From an uncultured Clostridia bacterium (GTDB lineage: Bacteria > Bacillota > Clostridia > Christensenellales > Borkfalkiaceae): a stretch of 15,750 nt of DNA. The notes under the pieces were generated by a model, which was given only the letters and a program-made list of their open reading frames with translations, did no database searches and was not told the DNA's origin. The position numbers were made by a program, and so were the translations under genes. Positions 7,499 through 14,248 of the stretch are shown piece by piece. The first letter of the stretch is position 1. Each line of letters starts with the position of its first letter. The stretch spans positions 1 through 15,750 of the forward strand of contig CAMAJQ010000002.1 in NCBI GenBank assembly GCA_945835865.1. Direction: 5' to 3'.

Positions 7499-10400
7499 TT
7501 ATTCTGCTTTTTCTTTCTTTCTGAACAGCGGGAGAGCAGCCGCGGCAAGGACGAAAAGTCCGAGCGCCGCTACGCCGTTTACGCTGCCGAGACATCCGGC
7601 TTTTTCCGCCGCGCTTTCTTCCGGAGAAGATCCTTCGGACTGCGTGGGAACGTTCAGCGTCACCGTCACGGTTTTGACGCAATCCGCGGAACTCACCGTC
7701 ACCCCGTTCGGGAAGGTGTAATCGTTTTCGGAACCCGCCGCCTTGCGGAAGGTAATCGAACGGACGCCCGTCAGACCCGAGTAGGAATACGTTCCGTCTC
7801 CGTTGCCGGTCGCGTTCACCGTCGAACCGTTCGCGAGAAGAATGCGGACGGTGAGGTCGGTCACCGCGTTGCCGTCCTGATCGGTCACGGTCAGGACCAT
7901 GTCGTACTCGTATTCCACGACGCAGGCGGGAACTTCGGAAGAAACGGACTGTCCGATCAGTCCCGCGATCACCTGCTTGTTTTCATCGCAGGCGTAAACG
8001 TCGTAGGAGTGGAAGAGCCCTTCGACGACGTATTTCCCCGTTTCGGCGTCAAAGCATTCCGCCGCCTCGTAGAAGAGGATCTCGCCCGTATAGCGGTCGA
8101 CGAGTTTGAGCCACGGGAAAGAAGTGTTCGGAGCGAGTTCCCGGTCGAGCACGGTGATCTGAGCGTCGTAAAGACTCGTCATCGTCGCGCCGTCGATCAG
8201 AAGGGAAGTTCCGTTCGTGATCTGATAAGAGGGTTCCACGCTCGCAATCGACCCGAAGGAAGCGCCTCCGTCCGAAACGGTATCTTCTTTGTCGGTCATA
8301 CCGTTAAATCCGTAAAGACCGCCGTTTCCGTCAAAGCCGTAGAAGTAATATTGTCCCTGCGAGTAGACGTCGTAGCCGTAAACGCCCGTGCAGTCCTTCA
8401 GGACTTCGTCGTTCTTCAGCAGAGTGTACGTGCAGACGACCTGCCATCTGTCGTGTTCGTAGATGCCGGACTCGTTCGCCGAAACGTCCTCTTCTACCGA
8501 GAAGGAGAATCTCATTTCGAGTTTTTCCCAATTCCGGCTGCCGACGGTGACGGAGACCGGGCACCAGAGGTTGAACTGTCCGTAGTTGTTGAGGTTACAC
8601 GTGACGAGATAGATCAAATCGAAGGTCACGGACGTTTCCGTCGCGGGGGCCTTGACGAAGGAGGTATAGGAATAGACCGTTCCGTCGAGCAGATAAGCGT
8701 TGCCTCCTCTGTAACCCAGGCGGTCGCCGAACGATCTGTCGGCAAGTTCGTTGTCCTGCAGATACCGGGCGTAGACGGGATCGTCTTCCGCGAGTCTGCT
8801 CGCGAGATTGGTCAGTCTGAGAGACTTGCTTCCGACCGCCGCCTCGTCCGAAAGGGAGACGATGGGTCCGAAGGAGAACCATTTCCCTTCGACCGGGATG
8901 TTGCTGACGCCGGGATAGGTGTATTCCGTATTGTTCAGCATGACGATCTGATTGAGCGTTTCGACGTTACCGTTGGATGCCGAGTTGCCTTCCAGACCGT
9001 ACTCCGCGTCGGGCACGAGAATCGCCTCGTACACGCCGTCGGGCTCGTAGCGGGAAAGGGTCACCGTGCGGTGCTGTTCCGCTCCCTGCACGAAAGCGGA
9101 GACCTGAAGATCGCCCATCGCGCCGCGGAAGAAGTATTTTCCGCTTTCCGCGTCGTACTCGCCCTCGATTTCCTTGGCTCCGTCCATCGCGTACACGCCG
9201 AGAACGGCTTCCGTCGGAACGGGGGTCCCGTCGCAATAGCGGACGGTCACGCTCGCCGTATATTCCTCGGCAAACAGAATGTCGGGATAATTTTTAGAGG
9301 CGGAACCGGTATAAGTTTTGCCGCCTGCCGTCGCCTGCACGTTGAAGGTGCCGTAAAGCCCTTTCACGCAGTACGCGCCGTCCGCGTACGTACCGGAAAC
9401 GGAAATCGCTTTCCCCATGTAATCGGTGAAGACGTATTCCACGTTTTCCGTCACGGACTCGTTGTTTTCGTCAAGAACTTCCACGCGGATGTCGTAAGAA
9501 GCGAACAGCGCCGCGTTGTCCAGATAATAGACCCCTTCTCCGTTCAAAGAAAGATCGAAGTAACCGACGTGCGTCACGTCGTTTTCAAATTCGTATTCCT
9601 GCGTTCCGAGAGCGCTCTCGACGTAGACTTTCTTTCCTTCGAAACGATAGAGGAATTCGACGTCGATCCTCGTCCATTCCGAATCGGAGATCGCGACCGG
9701 ATTGCCGAGCGGAATGACGTTGGTATACGTATCCGGACCCCAGCCCGACTCAAAATTGTTCGAATCGGCAGTGTACACCTGCACGACCGTGCTCGGCTGC
9801 AAGGTGATTCCGGGAGTCGTGCCCTTGACGTAATATACAGCGTGATAGAGGACGCCCGGGTCGCTGTGATGGGTCTGAGCGACTTCGCCGATGATCCTCG
9901 TGACGAAGCGGTCCGTTCCGCAGGTGACCTTCAGGGAATTGTTTCCGAGATAGGATTCCTCGTCGGTGACCTGCACGCCCACCGTACCCGCGGTGCCGTT
10001 CACGAACACTTCCCAGCCGTTGGGATGAATGATCTGATCCATTTCCGCCATGACGTCCTGTTCTTCAAATCCGTAATAGCCGAACAGATTGCCGTCCGCC
10101 TTGGTCTCGTCGGGAGTGATCTGTCTCTTTTTCAGGACGACGGTAAGGCTTTCCGTTCCCTCGGCGAGCGTACCGCCGGCGGTGACGTAACCCGCCTTGG
10201 AGAAGATATAATCGATATCTCCGGCATAGTTCGAAACGGTCACGACGTTGTTCTGAACGGCGGCAGACTCGTAGTCTCCGCTCAGTTTGTACCGGAATCC
10301 TTCCGCCGCGGAGCCGTCCTCGTAAACGACGGTGATCGCCGCGTTGTATCTCACTTCCGGTTCGGGCGGAGTGACGTCCGTGCAGACGAAGTTGTCGACG

Positions 10401-11566
10401 TACCACGCCGTGGTCGTACCGATATTGCCGCACCCGAACTGGATATCCAGATGGGAAACCTTATCCGGCTGATAGACGATCGCCGTAGCGGCGAGCGTAC
10501 TTCTCGTCTTTCCGCCGAAAAGCGTCATGGAACCGTCCTCTCCGCCGACGAGTTTCACGTAATAAACATACTGTCTGTAAACGTTCGTCTCGATACCGCC
10601 GTTACAGCCGATATCTCCGTAAACGGCGCCCGCTTCGTCGTCGTTCGCCTTGAATTTCAGAAGGAACTGATTGTCGGTCGTCGCGTTGGGCGATTCCGCC
10701 TTCAGATCCAGGTTGATCCGATAAACTTTTCCTGCGACGAGTTTCGCCGACCACAGGCGGTTACTCAGCCAGCCTCCGCCCGTCTGTTTTGCAGCGTGCG
10801 ACCCGGTCGCCGCGTCCGAATACCAGACGTGCGTCGCCGCGAAAGAATTGACACCCCAGGAATTGCCGAAATCGGTTTCGAAATCGCCGTTCGTCCACTC
10901 GCCCGCGCCCGTATTGCCGCACTTTTCAATCGTGAAATCGTCGATATACCACGCCGTGGTCGAACCGATATTGCCGCATCCGACGGCGACGTCCAGATAA
11001 CCGAGTTCGGCGGCGTTCGTGACGTAACTGAAACCGTAATTGCTTCTGTCCGTCCCGCCCTTGACGGTATACGTTCCGTCAAGATTGTCGTATATGGCGA
11101 AATAGACGGTAACGGCGTTCCACTTGCCCGTCTCGAGAAGTCCGTTTTCGCCGAAACCCGTAACGTAACTGTCGTTCAGCCAGGATCCGTCGTTCCCCTT
11201 CAGGCGAAGAAGATACTGATTGTCGTTGGTCGCGACGGGAGAATCGATCTTCAGGGCGAAGGTCACTTTGAATTCGCACCCGATCACGAACTCCGCTTTC
11301 CAGATCCTCGTCTGGACCCATCCCGGGCCGACGAGTTTTCCGACGTAAGACGCGCGGTCGGTGTCGTACGTTCTTTCCGGCGTATTTCCGTTCACGCCCC
11401 AGGACGTATACTCTTTCTCGAAATCTCCGTTTTCACAGAGATTCACGTAGCCGCCGACCGAAGAAGCTTCCGCCGTCGTCATGCCGAACACAAGGGAAAA
11501 AGTCCCGCAGACGACGAACAGGATGCTCAACGCGGCGATGCTCAAGCGTTTGGTGATTCTGCTCAT
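7499..11566 (-). CDS. large multi-domain CBM/Cna-B-like surface protein with C-terminal membrane tail
   Basis: This is a 1355-residue exported protein, probably a glycan-binding cell-surface protein. Numbering is from ATG 11566. A signal peptide spans about 1-34 (SIAALSILFVVCGTFSLVFG, cut after AEA). Two tandem jelly-roll domains (about 38-216 and 220-395) each begin NGDFE and end GCGNIG[ST]TTAWY[IV]D[DN]F, as CBM4/9-like modules do. Further units follow: a Cna-B-like domain (about 407-480), a third jelly-roll (493-690), two Cna-B-like domains (690-850), a fourth, longer jelly-roll (853-1130), and two Cna-B-like domains (1135-1305). The end is a Ser/Glu linker, Cys-Leu-Gly-Ser at 1325-1328, a hydrophobic span (about 1330-1348) and a FRKKEKAE tail. 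There is no LPXTG motif. I see no catalytic domain. It lies 15 bases downstream of the preceding gene. Domain types are judged by eye. Confidence 0.88.
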   Translation of the reverse strand: MSRITKRLSIAALSILFVVCGTFSLVFGMTTAEASSVGGYVNLCENGDFEKEYTSWGVNGNTPERTYDTDRASYVGKLVGPGWVQTRIWKAEFVIGCEFKVTFALKIDSPVATNDNQYLLRLKGNDGSWLNDSYVTGFGENGLLETGKWNAVTVYFAIYDNLDGTYTVKGGTDRSNYGFSYVTNAAELGYLDVAVGCGNIGSTTAWYIDDFTIEKCGNTGAGEWTNGDFETDFGNSWGVNSFAATHVWYSDAATGSHAAKQTGGGWLSNRLWSAKLVAGKVYRINLDLKAESPNATTDNQFLLKFKANDDEAGAVYGDIGCNGGIETNVYRQYVYYVKLVGGEDGSMTLFGGKTRSTLAATAIVYQPDKVSHLDIQFGCGNIGTTTAWYVDNFVCTDVTPPEPEVRYNAAITVVYEDGSAAEGFRYKLSGDYESAAVQNNVVTVSNYAGDIDYIFSKAGYVTAGGTLAEGTESLTVVLKKRQITPDETKADGNLFGYYGFEEQDVMAEMDQIIHPNGWEVFVNGTAGTVGVQVTDEESYLGNNSLKVTCGTDRFVTRIIGEVAQTHHSDPGVLYHAVYYVKGTTPGITLQPSTVVQVYTADSNNFESGWGPDTYTNVIPLGNPVAISDSEWTRIDVEFLYRFEGKKVYVESALGTQEYEFENDVTHVGYFDLSLNGEGVYYLDNAALFASYDIRVEVLDENNESVTENVEYVFTDYMGKAISVSGTYADGAYCVKGLYGTFNVQATAGGKTYTGSASKNYPDILFAEEYTASVTVRYCDGTPVPTEAVLGVYAMDGAKEIEGEYDAESGKYFFRGAMGDLQVSAFVQGAEQHRTVTLSRYEPDGVYEAILVPDAEYGLEGNSASNGNVETLNQIVMLNNTEYTYPGVSNIPVEGKWFSFGPIVSLSDEAAVGSKSLRLTNLASRLAEDDPVYARYLQDNELADRSFGDRLGYRGGNAYLLDGTVYSYTSFVKAPATETSVTFDLIYLVTCNLNNYGQFNLWCPVSVTVGSRNWEKLEMRFSFSVEEDVSANESGIYEHDRWQVVCTYTLLKNDEVLKDCTGVYGYDVYSQGQYYFYGFDGNGGLYGFNGMTDKEDTVSDGGASFGSIASVEPSYQITNGTSLLIDGATMTSLYDAQITVLDRELAPNTSFPWLKLVDRYTGEILFYEAAECFDAETGKYVVEGLFHSYDVYACDENKQVIAGLIGQSVSSEVPACVVEYEYDMVLTVTDQDGNAVTDLTVRILLANGSTVNATGNGDGTYSYSGLTGVRSITFRKAAGSENDYTFPNGVTVSSADCVKTVTVTLNVPTQSEGSSPEESAAEKAGCLGSVNGVAALGLFVLAAAALPLFRKKEKAE
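10394..10437 (-). repeat. copy B of tandem CBM-domain coding repeat
   Basis: This 44-base segment matches 10940-10983 at 40 positions and encodes the end of the second jelly-roll (GCGNIGTTTAWYVDNF). The two copies are 546 bases apart, exactly 182 codons, so the repeat unit is a whole domain. Conservation at DNA level is much higher here than in the rest of the unit. Confidence 0.8.
10940..10983 (-). repeat. copy A of tandem CBM-domain coding repeat
   Basis: This is the partner of the segment at 10394-10437. It encodes the end of the first jelly-roll (GCGNIGSTTAWYIDDF). The protein blocks NGDFE, SWGVN, NDNQYLL/TDNQFLL and GCGNIG recur in the same order in both domains, indicating an internal domain duplication. 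Confidence 0.8.
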
Positions 11567-11574
11567 TTTTTTTT

Positions 11575-11579
11575 CCTCC
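11575..11579 (-). promoter_or_regulatory. RBS deciding the surface-protein start
   Basis: The minus strand reads TAA-ATGGAGGAAAAAAAAATG after the preceding gene. GGAGG here sits 8 bases upstream of ATG 11566. The ATG at 11581 overlaps this GGAGG and has no RBS of its own, so 11566 is the start (MSRITKR, a normal signal-peptide n-region). Confidence 0.85.
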
Positions 11580-11581
11580 AT

Positions 11582-14008
11582 TTATTTTACCGCTTCCGCG
11601 GTTATTTGTCTTCTGACGGCGAAGAGGTTTTCCCCTTCCCCGTTATCCAGCGATACGGAAACGCGGAACGTTCCGTCTTCGCTGCGGTCGGTCTGCCAGA
11701 AATCCCCGCCGTGCACGCCGTCGTCTACGGCGATCCCGTTCTTCTCGAAACGAAGCCCCCGATAATCCGAAAGCCCTTCGACACGGACGTTGACCAGTCC
11801 GAGCCCTCCTTTCAGGCGGAAGACGGCTTCGTCGTCCTCGGCGCGGAGGACGATCGGATATTCTCCGATCAGGCGACCCTTGACGACCTCCGTCCGGACG
11901 GCGTTTCCCGAAGAGACGAACGCGGCGAGATCCGGCGTTCCGAAATCCCCCTTCCTCTCGTCGAAATAAAGGCAGTTTCCGTAAAAATCCACATATCTTT
12001 GCGGCAGAACGGTCATTTCGAGACAGATCTCCGCATAATCCCCCTTTTCCACCCTTCCGTTCCCGTGAGAACGGAGACCGAAAAGGGAACGGTCCCCTTC
12101 CCTGCGAAGGACGGGATCCGGCGCGGAAAAGGTCTTTCCGCCCACCCGCTCCGCATAACGCCGCACGGTCAGGAGAACGTTCGAGTTCTGATCCTCCGCA
12201 AGCCTTTTTTCGGCTTCGGTCAGAGCGGCGAAATCCGGTTCTCCCCTCTGCGGCACGCCGTAGAAGAAAAACCAGGGTTGATTCTCTCCGCAGGAGAAAA
12301 TCTTCTCCCCGGACGTTTCCCGGAAAGATAACGTCTCCCGCACGGCGTTTCCCTCGCCGAAAGCGAATTTTCCGAACATCTTCCGCGCGTAGCGCGAAGA
12401 GGGAAACCCGAAATATTCCAGCCTGTCGTACGAAAAACTTTCGTTGAACGTCAGACGATAAGTGAAAAAGACCTTCGCCGCGTCGAAAGATCGCCCTTCG
12501 TTGACCGTGAGGCTGCAGGAGATCTTCCCGTCTTCCGACTGCAGACGATAGCGGGTTTCCGTCAGCACGGGGCATTGCGCCGCGAAATCGATGAGAGCGT
12601 CGCACAGGTCGAAACGCTTTCCCTCTCTCTCGTAATTGAGAAGTTCGCCGCCCCCGACGTTGCCCGACCAGTCGTATTTCCGACCGGCTCCGTACGTGCC
12701 CGACGTATAGAGCGGACGGACGTCCGCGATGACCGAACCGCATTTCGAACTCTCGTCCATCTGATAACAGAAGGTCTCGCCGTGAGAGCCGAACGCCGTC
12801 TGCTCCCAGATATGGTATCCTCCCCACCCCACGAGGGAGAGTTGAGAATGAGACACCGCGCAGTACTTTCCCCAGTTCTCGTAAGCGCAGACGTATTCTC
12901 TTTCGAGAGCGCCCCGCGCGGGAACTTCCAGAACGACGTAAAAGTGCGACCATTTCCCCTCGTATAACCTTCTCGGATCGTCGGCGTCGCACGCGAACCA
13001 TTCCCCGCATTCCTTTTTATCGGGATGAAAGTGCCAGTCCTTGGTGATCTGAACGGCTTCCCCCGTCGGCTCGCCCGTCGCGCAATCCCTCAGCACGGGG
13101 GACATCCCCGTCACCGAAAAGCGGAATCCGGATTTCCGGAAACAGAGCGCGACGCGCGCAGGTCGATCCGTCGGATTTCCGATGCGGAAACGGATGCGGT
13201 CGTAAACGTTTCTTTGGACGGGATCGTTGAAATCGAGGGGTTCCGCCTCTTCCTCGAGATCAAAATTCCATATCCCGTATTTTTCGTCGTAAACGAGAGA
13301 AGTATTTTCCGGAAAGACGCTTTCATACGAAACGGACGGAAGAACTTCCTCTTCCCTCTCCAAAGAAAACTTCGCCGAAAGCCCGCAAAAACTTTTTCCC
13401 GCCGTAAATTTTTCACGCGTCAGAACGAGTTTGTTCTTCTCCGCGCAAACGGAAGTGCCCTCGTTTCCGCGGACGAAGAAGCGTCCTCCGCCCGTGCGGA
13501 TCTCCGCGCCGCCCTTTCCGTCCGGAAGGACGACGCCTTCGGGAAATTCCGCTTCGTAGCGGAGACCGCACGTCTTTTCCTCCGGAGAAATGCAGTCCGC
13601 CGTCAGAATAAACCCGTACGGAAGAGCGAAGACCTCCAGCCGTCCGCGGATCCCGCTTGCGCCGAAACGCAGGTAGAGCATATCGAATTGATTGACGTAT
13701 CTTCCCGCTTCGACGATGCGGTAGTTATTGGGCGCGCACCAATACCATTCGGGAGCGGTATAACAGAGTTCCGTCCGGTCGCAGGGGACGGCTTTCCCGT
13801 CCTCCAGCAGATACACGGTCGATTTGACCTCCGAGGCGAACGCGCTTCCCGCGCCTTTCCCTTCTCCGTCGGCGGGCACCCCGAGTCCCGTAATGCCGAC
13901 GTTCCCTTCGGAAGAAGTCTCCAGAACGTAATACTCCGACCGGAAACGCATCAGCGGATTCCGGTAGGTCGCGAGCGGATTGTAAAGATACGAATAATTT
14001 TTTTCCAA
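11582..14008 (-). CDS. uncharacterised 808-residue protein, cytoplasmic paralogue of the 888-residue lipoprotein
   Basis: This is the first gene of the operon and belongs to a family I do not recognise. The TTG start at 14008 is chosen because GGAGG (14017-14021) lies 8 bases upstream. The longer open frame back to 14128 begins upstream of the promoter and cannot be translated from it. The product begins MEKNYSYLYNPL with no signal peptide or membrane segment, so it should be cytoplasmic. It has 21 cysteines against six in the mature lipoprotein paralogue. It aligns with that paralogue from about residue 98 ([IL][VL]E.GRY) to near the end. Shared blocks are KDWH (323-326), SHSQLSL (386-392), WEQ (401-403), DVRP (429-432), WSGNVGGGE (447-455), TET (483-485), DGKI (493-496), PWFF.Y (578-583), LKGGLG (732-737) and DFWQ (769-772). 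A sugar-processing enzyme acting after uptake is a plausible role, inferred from context. Confidence 0.86.
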   Translation of the reverse strand: MEKNYSYLYNPLATYRNPLMRFRSEYYVLETSSEGNVGITGLGVPADGEGKGAGSAFASEVKSTVYLLEDGKAVPCDRTELCYTAPEWYWCAPNNYRIVEAGRYVNQFDMLYLRFGASGIRGRLEVFALPYGFILTADCISPEEKTCGLRYEAEFPEGVVLPDGKGGAEIRTGGGRFFVRGNEGTSVCAEKNKLVLTREKFTAGKSFCGLSAKFSLEREEEVLPSVSYESVFPENTSLVYDEKYGIWNFDLEEEAEPLDFNDPVQRNVYDRIRFRIGNPTDRPARVALCFRKSGFRFSVTGMSPVLRDCATGEPTGEAVQITKDWHFHPDKKECGEWFACDADDPRRLYEGKWSHFYVVLEVPARGALEREYVCAYENWGKYCAVSHSQLSLVGWGGYHIWEQTAFGSHGETFCYQMDESSKCGSVIADVRPLYTSGTYGAGRKYDWSGNVGGGELLNYEREGKRFDLCDALIDFAAQCPVLTETRYRLQSEDGKISCSLTVNEGRSFDAAKVFFTYRLTFNESFSYDRLEYFGFPSSRYARKMFGKFAFGEGNAVRETLSFRETSGEKIFSCGENQPWFFFYGVPQRGEPDFAALTEAEKRLAEDQNSNVLLTVRRYAERVGGKTFSAPDPVLRREGDRSLFGLRSHGNGRVEKGDYAEICLEMTVLPQRYVDFYGNCLYFDERKGDFGTPDLAAFVSSGNAVRTEVVKGRLIGEYPIVLRAEDDEAVFRLKGGLGLVNVRVEGLSDYRGLRFEKNGIAVDDGVHGGDFWQTDRSEDGTFRVSVSLDNGEGENLFAVRRQITAEAVK

Positions 14009-14016
14009 CGTCGTTT

Positions 14017-14021
14017 CCTCC
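14017..14021 (-). promoter_or_regulatory. RBS deciding the TTG start of the first operon gene
   Basis: GGAGG on the minus strand followed by AAACGACG and TTG at 14008. This is the only good Shine-Dalgarno sequence between the promoter and the conserved part of the protein. Confidence 0.85.
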
Positions 14022-14044
14022 GTTCCCTTCCCTCGTCGGGAACG
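14021..14044 (-). promoter_or_regulatory. inverted repeat in operon leader touching the RBS
   Basis: CGTTCCC and GGGAACG form a 7-bp stem with a 10-base loop. Its 3' arm includes the first G of the GGAGG ribosome binding site. A shorter alternative, TTCCC/GGGAA with a GACGA loop, lies inside the same segment. It may tune translation of the first gene. No recognisable riboswitch surrounds it. Confidence 0.45.
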
Positions 14045-14084
14045 CGCCTCTCCCCGCAGATTCTCCTGCTGAGGAAGCTTTCCC

Positions 14085-14113
14085 ATTATACCGAATTTCC
14101 CCTGCCCTTTCAA
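14085..14113 (-). promoter_or_regulatory. sigma-A promoter of the operon
   Basis: On the minus strand TTGAAA (14108-14113) is followed by exactly 17 bases and TATAAT (14085-14090). The expected start of transcription is near 14078, giving a leader of about 70 bases before the TTG start. I see no comparable promoter in the downstream gaps, so it probably serves all six genes to 1210. Confidence 0.8.
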
Positions 14114-14130
14114 GAGCAAAAGGGGCAAAA

Positions 14131-14144
14131 CTTATTATACTTGA
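14131..14144 (-). promoter_or_regulatory. AT-rich element upstream of the operon promoter, possible operator
   Basis: The plus strand reads CTTATTATACTTGA, starting 18 bases upstream of the -35 box. TTATTATA-CTTG matches TTATTATAACTTG at 3-15, upstream of the regulator gene, apart from one inserted A. Two sites near the two genes likely to share a regulator make it a candidate binding element. It could instead be a second -10-like box, since TATAAT is also present here without a good -35. Confidence 0.3.
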
Positions 14145-14194
14145 TCTGTTTTTCTGCTTTGCGGGTTAGTCTTGGTTTTTTTCTCCCCTGCGGG

Positions 14195-14236
14195 AAAAAC
14201 CCTTTCCGTCCGCTCCGGACTTCTCCGGTGTCGGAC
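14195..14236 (-). terminator. possible terminator after the esterase gene
   Basis: About 12 bases after the esterase stop codon the minus strand forms GTCCG-ACA-CCGGA-GAAG-TCCGG-AG-CGGAC (14208-14236), two 5-bp stems across a small internal loop. Five T residues follow 8 bases later. A second, imperfect hairpin (GGTTTTT/AAAAACC at 14174-14201) lies beyond. The U-tract is not directly adjacent, so termination may be partial. Confidence 0.4.
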
Positions 14237-14248
14237 GCCCTCGCGGGA

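Noticed and set aside
10394..10983. The repeated 44-base segments as a mobile element or recombination site
   Set aside because: They are in frame, 182 codons apart and encode equivalent ends of two related domains, so domain duplication explains them.
7229..12331. An open frame of 1700 codons on the plus strand, antisense to the surface-protein gene and neighbours
   Set aside because: It spans several convincing minus-strand genes, has no recognisable domain, is rich in Arg/Val/Asp/Phe as expected from reading GC-biased codons backwards, and has no good RBS. It is a shadow frame.
14009..14128. Forty-residue N-terminal extension of the first operon gene (MPLLLLKGQG...)
   Set aside because: The short hydrophobic run looks a little like an export signal, but its codons lie at or upstream of the promoter and it is followed by a charged stretch. 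The TTG start with GGAGG is better.
14134..14139. A second operon promoter using TATAAT here on the minus strand
   Set aside because: At 16-18 bases upstream there is no acceptable -35 (GCAAAG or similar), whereas the downstream box has an almost consensus -35 at exactly 17 bases.
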